The position numbers and the translations under genes are program-made. From Nigrospora sphaerica (lineage: Eukaryota > Ascomycota > Sordariomycetes > Amphisphaeriales > Apiosporaceae), in contig JAGVVL010000009.1 in assembly GCA_018287875.1 (NCBI GenBank), forward strand, positions 1,922,001-1,986,000: a stretch of 64,000 nucleotides of DNA, read 5' to 3'. Position 1 is the first letter of the stretch; each line of letters opens with the position of its first letter. Below the pieces are notes generated by a model. It was not told where the DNA came from. It worked only from the letters and a program-made list of their open reading frames with translations, and did no database searches. Shown piece by piece: positions 45,994 to 56,788 of the stretch.

Positions 45994-48900
45994 GGTTGCG
46001 GTTGGGCGGGAGGAACGAACACAATTTGGTCTTTCTTCCTTTCTTTCCTTTTTTTCTTCTGGTCTTTCTTTCCTTTTCTTCCGTGCACACGGGCTGAAGC
46101 TATGCGGAAGCGAGCAGGTGCAGACCAGCCAGTCTCAGTCTGGAAGGTATGCACCGGTCGTCACTGGGGGGAGGAAAGCAGCAGGAGCGGATCGCCTTGG
46201 ACGGGCTCCTCGGGCGCATTCCCCAGGGCCAAGTTTCCCGGGCGGGCGAGAATGGGTGGTGGTGTGTTCTATCGGGGCGATTGGCAAGTTGAGTTGTGAT
46301 GGGGGGTGTCGCGGTAGGTCTGGTTCAGGAATCAGGCGGAAGAGAGCGAGATTGGGTTTCTGGGCCCTCGGTCTCGTGTCGTCTCGTTTATGACTCTGGA
46401 TCCCGGAATTACTCTGCGTAGGTCGAACCAGGTGGGTGGCAACAGTAGCTCGAGCCGGGTTGTCAGACACACCTGGCACTGGAGCCAGGGGTACGTGAGG
46501 CTAGCGCGGTCGAGGGTGACCCCAATTTTGGGACGGATGGTGTATGTAGTAATGTATTATTGTGTTTGTTGCTTTGCTTGTCGACCAGGTGCCGCTGCGT
46601 CGGCGGGGGTGAGGAGCGAAGCAGCAAGCAGGAGAGGAGAAGTGGACAGATGGACAACGACGACGCTGGAATTGGGGGGGGGGATGGAGGTGGGCAATGA
46701 TGCTTAAGACGGGGGGGGGTTGGAAATGGAGGCCACGGGAAGTCAGTCGAGGGGGAGGGGAGGGGAGGGGCCGACTCCAAAACAACAACAGGCACCACAG
46801 CAACCCATCGATCGTGTTCGGCTCCCTCGTTCGGCGGCGATGCCCGTTCTCTCAATTTAGCTAGCTGAGGGCAGTTTAGTACATAGCAAAAAGCCGGACA
46901 GGTCAGGTCGTCCGTCCGACGCGACGGGCCCTCGTTAGTTCTTTGGTGGGATGTTGCCGTTTCGGTCGGTCCCTTTAAAATTAGGGAGATATTTTCATGG
47001 GACCGGCCGCTCAGGGGCTTGCAGTTCTCCATGTTGACTGGGGACGGGCGCACGGGTGCAGGTTAGTACGGAGCACCGCGACTGGATAATTGGCTACCCG
47101 GATCGCGCGATTCCCAGCCAGAGCCCCCCCGGCCAGTTTGATGCGCGGTACGCGGGAGGAGCACAATCGCAACGGCTGCGCGGGCGCCCTCTCGACCATT
47201 GGATTGGCAATGGGCCTGGTGGCGCTATTGGTATTCCATCCATCTGTCAGTGCCACCAGCCGTTTGTGTACGGCTTGTCTTTTTTTTTTCTTGCGCGCGC
47301 GCGCGACCCGACACGACACGGCACGGCACGGCCATCACATGATACGTCAAAAGAGTACGGGTTGGGGTCCTGACCTGCCCGTCCGTGCCTAGCGAGATCC
47401 AGGATCCATGGATAACAGATGGACGGCTGGCTTTTCCCTTCGACGCTTGTCAATGTGACGGGTGCGAGGACGAAGGATACACCCCCGTATCGTCTACCTC
47501 CTACCTAGGTACCTCATCTGGAAACTTACCTCTTCTATGCAAATAGTACCCAACCCAGATCCGCCTACAGAAAACAGGTACCTCCTTTTCACAAAGACTT
47601 ACGCACATGCTTGAATACCCACCACCTGTGCGTCAGAAATGCACAACCTTGCAAGCGGGCACTCTCCATCCTTTTGTGGAAACCAGGTACATGGGATACG
47701 GACACACATTCGATCCATCCCATACTGTCGAGGCCTTCTCTCCGTAGACGACGACGCATTGATCTGCTTGCGCAGCTACTCAACCTGCCGCAGCCCTATT
47801 GACTGCCCACCTACTTACCCGGCTTGGGAGATCAACGTTCCCCAGATCCCGTCCTATGCGACCTTGAAGATTTGGATGCTCGCCCGACCGAACACGAGGG
47901 GGTTGAAGCGACGCTGGGCGCTCGGCCTGCGGAGCAAACTGTGAGCAGGCCAGCCCCATCGCCAATGGCATGGAGGGCAGGCCGGGCGACGGGCGGCGGG
48001 ATGGCAACGCACATGCAAGCGAGAAAAGCAGGCGCCTTACAGGTACCCAAACGCGGAAACGCAGTATCGCAACAACACGACAACCCTCCGTCCCCGGCTG
48101 CTCCTCACCATGTCGCTCGCCGTGCTCGCCCAACCCCGTCGATGCGCATGCCGCGCGCGGGTGGAGGAAGGGGAAAAAAAAAGAGATGGGCCCTTGCGAC
48201 CCGCGACTGGATCGCACGCGTGGATCGATCAGACGGACGCACAGCATAGAAGAACCCATCCATTGTCTATCTCGCGCGCTGGCTGCTGTTTCATCAGGGA
48301 CCCTCCTCTCTCTCGCTCGACCTTCGACCGGGTCCCTCCTCGACCTGCAGGCGACGGAAGAGGCAAAAGGAGACGGGACGAAGTGCCACATGTCCTGTTG
48401 CCGTCGGAAGCCCGCGTCTCGACCGTCAACCCGGGTGATTGATTAGAGCCCAATACTACTAACAGGCTACCAATTTCTAAGTACTAACAACAACATCTCC
48501 TCTTTCGGCCTGTCAGCCAACCACCCACTCATCCACCCATTCATCCCTGCCTTCGACCCTGACTAAACGGGCCTCAGCTCCAACTTTGGAAGGGCTTCCA
48601 GAAGCACGACACCTGGCTAGAAATCGGGCCTCCGGGTCCCGGGAACGGGCATCCAGTACCTCGCGCGGCCTAGGCACCCCGCTAATCTCGCGCCGGCCCA
48701 TGGAAGCATCGTCGAAACGGGGCACCGGCACTGTAATTTATCATACGCCCTACGGAGACTTGTAATCATGTTCGCACTTAATTAATTGCTTGTAGTAGTG
48801 CGGTTCACCTGTCCGGCATTTCCTCCCCCATCGCCCAGTCATTGACCTCTTGCATACTACTGTATCCGCAATACGTATCTTACCTACCTCTCCGTAGTGC

Positions 48901-49418
48901 ATCCTTTCGCTGAACTTACCACCTCAGGTACATACCTAGGTACTTTAACCAGAGATGACGATACCTGAGGTGCCGTAGCACATGGTCGGCCTTGTATCGC
49001 CCCAGCTCTCTGGCCTTTTCTGCCCCGTCCACTGTCCCACGACCCTCCTGCAGACCTCGACGCTGTCATGACCGGATGGGTCCGGCATTTCTTTCCACAT
49101 CGTTCCCGCCCAGGACCGTCACGCGCCTAATCGTGACTGCGAGGGCGTGGTAAAGTCACAGTCGTCGACCCTTGGCCTGCCGCCCATGGGAATTGTATCC
49201 TCCCGTCCTCGACAAGAGCCCTAGGCCCAAGTCGTCAGCCAAGAGGCCAGGTAATATCGGTTGCCATATTAGCCTCCCGGCAAAGGACAATCGAAGGCAC
49301 CGAGGTATTTATTGCAAATATTGCCCACCCTGCTCAAATCCACCGGAACGCCGTCCATGCTTTGGTGCAGTTGTGAAGCCCATGCATGCATCATCTCCCG
49401 ACACTACTGACTCGCCCA
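45994..49418. other. Gene-poor 3.4-kb region
   Basis: No gene supported. The pyrimidine tract at 46030-46080 is probably the leader of the 592-aa protein gene. A (GC)n tract with ACACG repeats lies at 47295-47330. TACCTAGGTAC motifs occur near 47503 and 48933. Confidence 0.4.
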
Positions 49419-52400
49419 TCAGTTGTTCTTTGACCTTGACTTCTTGGCCTTCTTGGCCTTCTTTTCGCCAAACGCCTCCTCGTACACCTCGGCCGCCGTT
49501 GGGCCTTCCTTTCTCTTGGCCTTGCCCGACTTGACGCTGACTACAGGGTTGGACTGGCCCCGCTTGGTCGCGTTCAACACCTGCTTCTCGGCCTCCTCCC
49601 AGCCCGGAGCGCTGTCCTCGATCTCATACCTAAGTAGGCAATAGTTAGAACTCAGCCGTAGAGACGTGACTGTCAATGTAGGGGCTCTCTCTTACTGATC
49701 GAGCGGCAGGGCGTCAATGAGCTCCCTGTACTTGGCGCGCATTGCCTTCGTCTCTTCGTCGCCGGCTTCAGCCAGCTCATCCTCGAGAGACACCTCGAGC
49801 GGCCGGAAGCGCGTGTCCACCTTGTCATCGTGCGCGCTGTCCGCGTTCTCGGCACTGACTCCAATAGCATTGGCCGCTGGCATGGTGGCCTCAATGGCTC
49901 CTGCAATCAGCTTCTGGAAGTATGTCATGATCTTGCGCAAGATCTTGATAAACATAGCCAAAAGCTGTGACACTTGCAACCCGAGCTCCTGCGCCACGAC
50001 TTCAAGATCCTTGCGCTGGAGACCAACGGCCAGCAGGATGGCTTGTTGGACACCCGTCAGACTAACATGGCCCTTGAGGCGGCCTGGAAACTCCGATTAG
50101 TCTCTGCTCGAGCACCGCCAAGGGGCAAACAGTATTTCGTGCGCGCCGCAGCAACGCATCGGCGGTGGAACAAGAAAAAGTCGGCTTCTTACCTGTGAAG
50201 TGAAGAGTGGCGATCTTGGGGATTAGGTCAAGAATCACATGGTAATCCAGTAAGCCGTTGGCGTAGGAATCGAGTCTTCGCGCACGTGTTAATCATGATG
50301 GCTCACATTTCGAATATTGTACCATGGCTTACCGCTTCAAGTCGTAGGCGCCGAAGTGGGCATCGAGGTCAGCCTTGGACAACGGCCCGGCAGCTTCCGA
50401 ATCGTCCAACCGCGCGCCGGCTTGGGCGCTTTCGTCGATGCTCAGAGACAGGACGGACGGGAAGGCACGGAAGGAAAACGACAACAGGCTCAAGAACCTA
50501 TTGGAGAAGTCCTTGGCGAAGCTGCCAAGCCAGGCACCATCGTCTGAACTTTCTAGTGTGCGAAGCATAATGCAGGTGTGCTCGCCCGTCAGGTCGTTGG
50601 CCGTTTGCCTGAGGTATACAGGGGCGAACCGTGCCTTTTTCCAGAACTTGTGCAGTTCGGGGGTCAAGCCATAGCTGACACCAACGTAATCCAGAGCTAG
50701 GTAGTACTCGTTAGCCAGCAATTCGCCAGTGACGATGGGGCAGGTATCCCCAAAACAACTTCGGGCAGGTTGAGGCTTAGAAGCCAGCACACCTAAGTGG
50801 ACTCACCGGGGTTGCGCCTTTCTTCAAGTTTGGAAAACAAAGGAGGCATCTTGCTGATGTCGCGAATCTTGATCTCGTCCTGGAGACTACCATTGGCGAG
50901 CTCGGCATCCGTAACGCGCTCGATGGCCTCTTCCATAACAACATCCCCGCCCTCGGTCAAGTTGGTAAATTTTCCCTCGTAGTGGTTGATGAGAAGCTCA
51001 AGCGCCTTGGAGCCGTATCCCATGCCTGCGTACTCAGGAGATGTGGCTATGCGGACGACTCTCGCACCAGAGAGACTAGCAAAGTTTTCGTCTTGGAATT
51101 GGGTGCTGACAGTCCAAGGAATCAAATCACCCGCTGGGCGAGATCCTCGGCTGAGACTGTTCAACACACTGGCACGGCTGATCTTGCCTTCCAGAGCCAC
51201 CTGAATGACGACAAGAGGCTCGGGCAGCTGATCCTGCTTGGTGATGGGGGCGGTGAGAACGAACAACTCGTGAGAAGGCGCGTCGCTCATAAGCCTGCGG
51301 TGATATGGTCAGTATCGTCGCAAGTTGTTACTTCGGGGGTTCGAGTCTGGCGAATTGTGAGCAGCCGGAGTTTGTACGTACTGCAAGTCATCGGGCGTGT
51401 TCTTGTAATGCGAGGACACGTAAAGTGCCACCATCTGTTGCAAAAATTTCTCCGATACGGGATGGAAGCTGAACAGGGTGTCTCGGTTGATGTACAGCAA
51501 CTGGCACTGGGCCGGATCGGGGCAACCATGGCTGCTGATCTTGGACCGAGGAAGGGTGGCATCGAGGCAAAGCACGTTGTTCAGCCAGCGCTCCGTCGGG
51601 TCGCCCTGGGCGTATCGAATGGGTGTCGAGAGGGTGATCTCACGCAGAGACCGCCCGGCAGTGAAGGCCAGATCCTGGCCCTTGGCAGCTTTGCCACTGG
51701 ATCGATCCGCTATTTCCGTTCCAGAGTTGACCGCAACAGCCCTGGATTGCTCTCGTAACTGTTTAATGAGCTTGAGAGACAGCGATCGTCCTGTGCCTTC
51801 GTAGCCATTGATCGTGGACGCCATGAAGCAAAGGTAATTTCCAAGGAGCTTTCGCACGACAGGGAGGGGGATGGCGGCCGCCTCGTCAATAACCAACAGT
51901 TCGGCTTGTCCCAGAACATGGGAATCCTCTGCGCAAAGTCAGTCTCCCACTCGCGAGCACGGCCATAGACACTTACGCGGTCTGATATACTGGATAGTTT
52001 GACGGTGCTGCTTGTAGACGTTGATACGGACAATAGCCTTCTGGAAATCGGGGTTCGTCGACTGGATGATGTTGTAATCGGCGTGGTCCGCATATCCCAG
52101 AGCGTCGAATCCCTTCAGAATCCATTCGAACAAGGTTTTCAGATTCTCGGGGTGGGGGGAAGTGACAAAGATGTTGGAGTAGCCGAAAGCCACTGCGGAA
52201 GCTATGGCGATACCCATGGCGGCCGACTTTCCACGACCTCTGGCAGCTGTCAACGTCACCGTCTCGCGCAGTGTCTTGGAGTTGGCAGCCTCGACGAAAG
52301 TAAGAAGAGCCTTTGCCTGGTCCACGGTCTTGGCGAGGTTGATAAGGTCGCCCACTGGTCTTTTATCCCGGTGCTCCTCCTTGATTGCATCCAGCTGCTG

Positions 52401-53271
52401 CTGAGCTTCAGACTTCGGCTCGTCGGTGGAGGGCGGGGGGAGAGGCTTGACACCCTTGCCTCCTGAAATAGGCAGGACATTGAGTTCGTCGTCGATGACC
52501 AGGCAGGCTTCGTTGCTGCCTAGAGAGAGCAGGAACCTCTCGTTGAAGCGAGCAACGACATCCTGGTGGGCTTCGGTCCGGTACTTGGAGTGGACGTCCA
52601 TGGACAAGTTATACAGCTGGCGCAGGCTGTTCATGCCCTTGACCAACAGCACCACGAGACCACCGCCCTCGACTGTTTCGATCGTTTTCGCGAGAAGGTT
52701 CGGGGTGATGCCTTCAAAGTCCTGCAGCACACACATGCCAAACGTGTTACCCAGGATCTTGTCCGACTCCTTGTAGTAGACATAGCGGATCTGATTCAGG
52801 GTGACGAAGAGCTCGAACGGGTCTTGGGTGTTGACTTCGCGGGTTCCACGCTTGACCTCCTTCTTAATCTTGGCCTCTCGCTTCTTTCGGTGGCTCGTGA
52901 AGCCGAGGAGCTTCTTCTGGTAAGCCCAAAGAACACTGCAGGCCGCGCATCGTTAGTACGTATTCCGCTCGTGGTATCGTCTAGGGAACCAGGTGTAACA
53001 ACCTTTTGTTCGCCTTCAGGTCGAAGTTGGACATCATGTAGTGGAGGTGCACCAAGCAGTCCTTGGAATGATCTCCGACGATGACGAAGAACGAGCGCTT
53101 CTTTTCCTGAAGGCCATTGCGAATCAGCGCGGGGATGCGAGAGTCCCTGCATAACGCACACGGTTAGCCATCAGTCGCGCCGCACTGGTGCGGCACACCG
53201 GGATCGAAATGAGCATACACGGCTTTTTTCGTCACATTGCCCGAGGGGCCTGCTGGGTCGGGGGGCGCCAT
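49419..53271 (-). CDS. KRE33: RNA cytidine acetyltransferase Kre33/NAT10 (1078 aa, nine exons)
   Basis: Exons on the minus strand: 53271-53219, 53146-53003, 52935-51977, 51928-51382, 51294-50807, 50696-50333, 50275-50193, 50083-49696 and 49629-49419; all junction phases agree and the sum is 1079 codons. This nucleolar ATP-dependent enzyme makes N4-acetylcytidine in 18S rRNA and, with Tan1, in tRNA, and is needed for small-subunit assembly. Signatures: KKAVDSRIPALIRNG at the start; NKSVLWAYQKKLLGFTSHRKKRE; Walker A ARGRGKS (297-303); LLVIDEAAAIPLP (Walker B region); RYAQGDPTERWLN; the acetyl-CoA-binding GNAT segment RVVRIATSPEYAGMGYGS (about 646-663); and VSYGLTPELHKFWKKARFAPVYLRQT. The C-terminus is Lys-rich (EKKAKKAKKSRSKN), as in the family. 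Exon 1's donor is GTATGC, chosen because it restores KKAVDSR. Confidence 0.97.
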
Positions 53272-54336
53272 GGTGGTTTAGGGGCGTGTTCTCGCGATCT
53301 CAACCTCGTCGTCGCACGCTTCCAACCTTCGGTAATCCCGCCTGCAACTCGGAACTGAACTTTTTGATGGAGCTCATTCTGCCGGGCGGTCAAGATTTCA
53401 GTAGTCGCGTCCGTGTACCTACCTGCCCGTTCCCGCAAGGTGTGCCCCACCCTCTCTAGTGGGATGCCAGACCCCCCACGCCTGGAGCGTCTGTACCTAC
53501 CATCCTTGTCCCCAGCAGAAGTGAGGGACCCCTTAGTGTATGTCCTCAGCACTACGCCCCCCTATGGTATTAGACGACCAATGCTAAACAGTAGAGGGAA
53601 ACATAGGTATGGCAAGGCGAGGCCCTGTATCCCAAGCAAGCCAAAAGCAACTTGTGCTAGTAATGCTTGATGGGTGAGGGGTCTACGTGGTGAGTCAATT
53701 CTTCTTCGCAGGGGCCTGTAAGGCGAGAGGGGTGTGAGGCGAGGCTAGAGGTAGGTTCGGCGGTCGGCATGTTAAGTAGCCATATAAGGGCTACGTGCTG
53801 GGGGGGCTTTCATTTCTGCTCTAGACTACATGTACCTACAGGTATTGGTCCAGCCTTGTGGACGTGCAGTGTATATGTAGATCCCATTAACAGCACCGGG
53901 TCTTGATGTTCGGGTCACCTGCTGTACATCATGTCGCCTCACATCATATATTGGATGGGAACACAGCAAAGAGCGCTATCTTCAACCGTGTGTGGGACAA
54001 GAATCATAATACTAAGAGGTACCTAGGTTGGTCAAGCCCTTCCTAATAGTAATATGGTTTACGGAACTAAAGATTCGCCACAGCAACCGCGTAAGTTTAA
54101 TATGTTTCCATTCGGGCTGAGTGCTTAGGAGTTCCGCCAACACACCCGGAGGTGCCTACGAGTGGTGTCTCTGTTTATCAAGAGCCACCTAGAGTAGCAA
54201 TTCCGTTGCTTATATATTCTCTGCTTGGAAGGCCGCGAGGAGAAAAATTACCAGTGCTAAGCTGAATTTCATTTTCTAACCAAGATCACCCACTGCCCAT
54301 TTTGTATCCTACCGTCCCTTCCAGATACACCATAAG
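53272..54336. other. Intergenic, promoter side of KRE33
   Basis: No gene supported. A GGTACCTAGGTTGG motif is at about 54018-54031. Sequence becomes more AT-rich towards 54300. Confidence 0.4.
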
Positions 54337-54693
54337 ATGACCGACCACATCTCCAAGGCAGGCGACTTGTCCTCATGGCCCCTTAGCTTCCTCGGCTTTC
54401 CACCGGAAATTCGCCTGGCAATCTATGAGTTCTGTGCTGCAAAACACACGGAGAGGTTTGAACGCATTTTCTCAAGTAATCTTCGTTTCGGTTCTTTCGG
54501 CGCCGCGTCCGCCGCGTTTTCGACGAGGCCTGCGGTGACACAGTCGCGCAGATCCAGCCGGAAGATTCGAAGATACGGGCCAGAACGTGTTATTCCGCTC
54601 TCCTGCAGACACGCAAACTGAGTGAAGGAGAAGCGTACACTATCTTCTTCAAGACGACTCCTCACGGATTCGTACGATACCTCTCATACAAAT
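54337..54693 (+). pseudogene. Remnant of an F-box/2EXR-type protein gene
   Basis: ATG at 54337 opens with a segment FLGFPPEIRLAIYEFC, the typical 2EXR/F-box-like motif of fungal proteins that begin near a Leu-Pro-x-Glu-Ile-Arg core. The reading frame stops at 54621. A second frame contains the continuation-like segment CYSALLQTRKLSEGEAYTIFFKTTPHG and ends around 54693. No GT-AG intron of normal size links the two, so a frameshift is the simplest reading. The protein would be far shorter than family members (usually over 200 aa), so it is truncated as well. Confidence 0.5.
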
Positions 54694-55445
54694 GATGCAT
54701 CCAAGCATGTTCCACGGCCAACTTGACGCACGGTGTGCGCAATCTGTCTATTCTCCTGTCCCCGACCTCCCAATCAAAGAAGTCATATTCTTCTTGTCGA
54801 TACTGCTGGGGACAATGGAGAACTCAGCGTATAGACTTGGAGACTGGGTGCGAAACTTTCACAGGGCACCGGCACGAGGATGACACACAACAGGGACGAC
54901 AGCGCCGGTCGAGGAGTGGAGGCGAAGCAGCCTCACGATGTTCGCGGATGCGAATGCTATGATTTATGTGGAGCCCCCCCTCCCTGATCATGTCGCTGCT
55001 CGCCGCTGTTGATGGGCGCCAATCCTGGGAACACAAAGGGGCTGAGGCACTGGGCTGTTGCGATGAGGAACACATACACGTGCCCTATCTATGGGAAAGA
55101 TCTATGGCAAAGGGTGTTCCACTATGGAGGAATTAGGACCCGTTCCTAATGGTACGATCAATCCAGACCCCGGGAGGAAGGAGGTACAGCTCGGGCAACC
55201 CCGCGTTCGCGAAAATGCGGGGGGTTTGTCGCATGACAGGCAGGATTGCAGTGGCTAAAGAAAGAGCCGCCAAACCCCATCCCCCATCCCCCATCCCCGT
55301 CCCCCCAAACACACAGTGCCATCAAGATTATACATATCTCTCTACTACACTTGACCGGGACATCCGCGTGCCCATCTGGCCTCCGCCCTAGACAGTCGTG
55401 CTGATGTATTGCCATGAACTCGCAATCGTACCTCGGCAGCCCAAA

Positions 55446-56006
55446 ATGACGGCAGTAGACGCTTTCCTCTCCACGCCAGAACTGGTTCAAGAAATGCTGC
55501 TCCAGCTCGACCTCCGTACCCTTCTCACCTAGGCGCAGTTGGTATGCCAACAGTGGTTCGCCATCATTGCTACGTCCCCCACTCTCCAGCAGGCGTTGCA
55601 CTTGAAGCCCGGCAGGCCGTCCTGCGAGGGAGACCCGGTGCCGAACCCACTCCTTGTCGAAGCATTCCCGTTCTGGTATGAGGGCGATGGTCATGGCAGC
55701 GTCAGCGACCACCTGTTCAAAAATCTGTCGCTCGCCAAACGGCGCTATGTCTTCATGAGAAAAAACGTTTCCTGGCGTCGTATGCTGGTCGCACAGCCGC
55801 CTGTAACACGCCTGGGCCTCGCGACCAAATACCACGGACTGGACGATGAGCACGCCGTCTTCGAGGTGCGCGAGTTTCCCGACGGCTTGCGGATGGGTGA
55901 GCTCTATGACCTAGGCCAGGCCTGGTTGCGCTGGAAAAGAGCCAATTTTCAGGTCCTTTGGGGCCTGCATGGCTCCCAGCAGGCTGGAGTGCGACATCCT
56001 ATCTAG
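55446..56006 (+). pseudogene. F-box-like protein gene with a single premature TAG
   Basis: A frame of 186 codons starts at ATG 55446 and is interrupted only by TAG at 55530-55532 (codon 29). The N-terminal part (FLSTPELVQEMLLQLDLRTLLT) and the part after the stop (AQLVCQQWFAIIATSPTLQQAL) together have the F-box pattern of fungal proteins: a Pro-Glu-Leu start, a Leu-rich helix, and then CxxW with SPxLQxAL. The rest (EAFPFWYEGDG, SWRRMLVAQPPVTRLGL) matches the usual continuation in such fungal F-box proteins, with a conserved WRxML(V)xQPP motif. F-box proteins couple substrates to SCF ubiquitin ligases. The rest of the frame is intact, so the break appears recent, or is an allele or sequencing error. 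Confidence 0.65.
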
Positions 56007-56788
56007 TACCGCTATACCCAGCTCCTCATACTTATGGACGCGGTCTCATTAATTTAAGCCTGGACGACGATCCACTGTGTATCGAGTACAAGGTTTGACT
56101 GCTTCGAATTTGTCAGGCACTACGAGTACCCTTACAAAGATACGGTGGCATGACTTATGGGGCTATTGCTTTAGTCGGACCGAGTTGATATACTCATCAT
56201 GAACAGGCTTTCAATGGACCAGGTGCCATTGTTGGTTATTTGGGGGCTCAAGAGGAAACATAATTGAGACTTGGATACCGAATTCCCTCAGGCAAGCCCG
56301 GACCTTTGTGACTTCAAGTACCCAAGCCATCTTTTACAGGGGGGTTCGGCTCGGTCGCACGCGCGATTCGCCCGCTTATTTCGGGGCCCCCCTCAACCCG
56401 CCGACGGTTCGCTGCCCCTGCAACCGGCTTGTTTGCCCTCTTCGGAAAGCTTTGACGGTAGTCTCGAGCTCCAAAACCGGTGAACGCCAAGTTGGCCCAT
56501 CGAGACAACGCCATCATACATACATGGATGGGGTTCCTGGAGTTCGGTCGTGAATTACCCCGCGAATAGGGAGAGGCCGTCATGGGGGGTTCCCCCTGGT
56601 TTTTTCTCCAACTCGGCTGTCGACTCCGCACCCGGCGCATTGACGCATGGAGACTGGTTTCGCCTGTTATGACGCTTTCCGGCTGAAGCCGTAGAATAAA
56701 AACGGCTGCCGCCCGGGCGAGCCGTACCAGGGCGAGTCTGGAGGTAGCCCGAAGGTGAACCATATCTGACACGACCGACTGGCCAAAA
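56007..56788. other. Intergenic upstream of the GH35 gene
   Basis: No gene supported. It contains the presumed promoter of the beta-galactosidase gene. Confidence 0.4.

Noticed and set aside
51295..51381. Possible tRNA T-arm (GGGGGTTCGAGTC) on the plus strand
   Set aside because: No acceptor or anticodon stems can be formed around it, and it lies within an intron of the Kre33 gene.
55158..55853. 231-codon minus-strand ORF
   Set aside because: The plus strand in the same place carries a recognisable F-box frame; the minus ORF has no family features.
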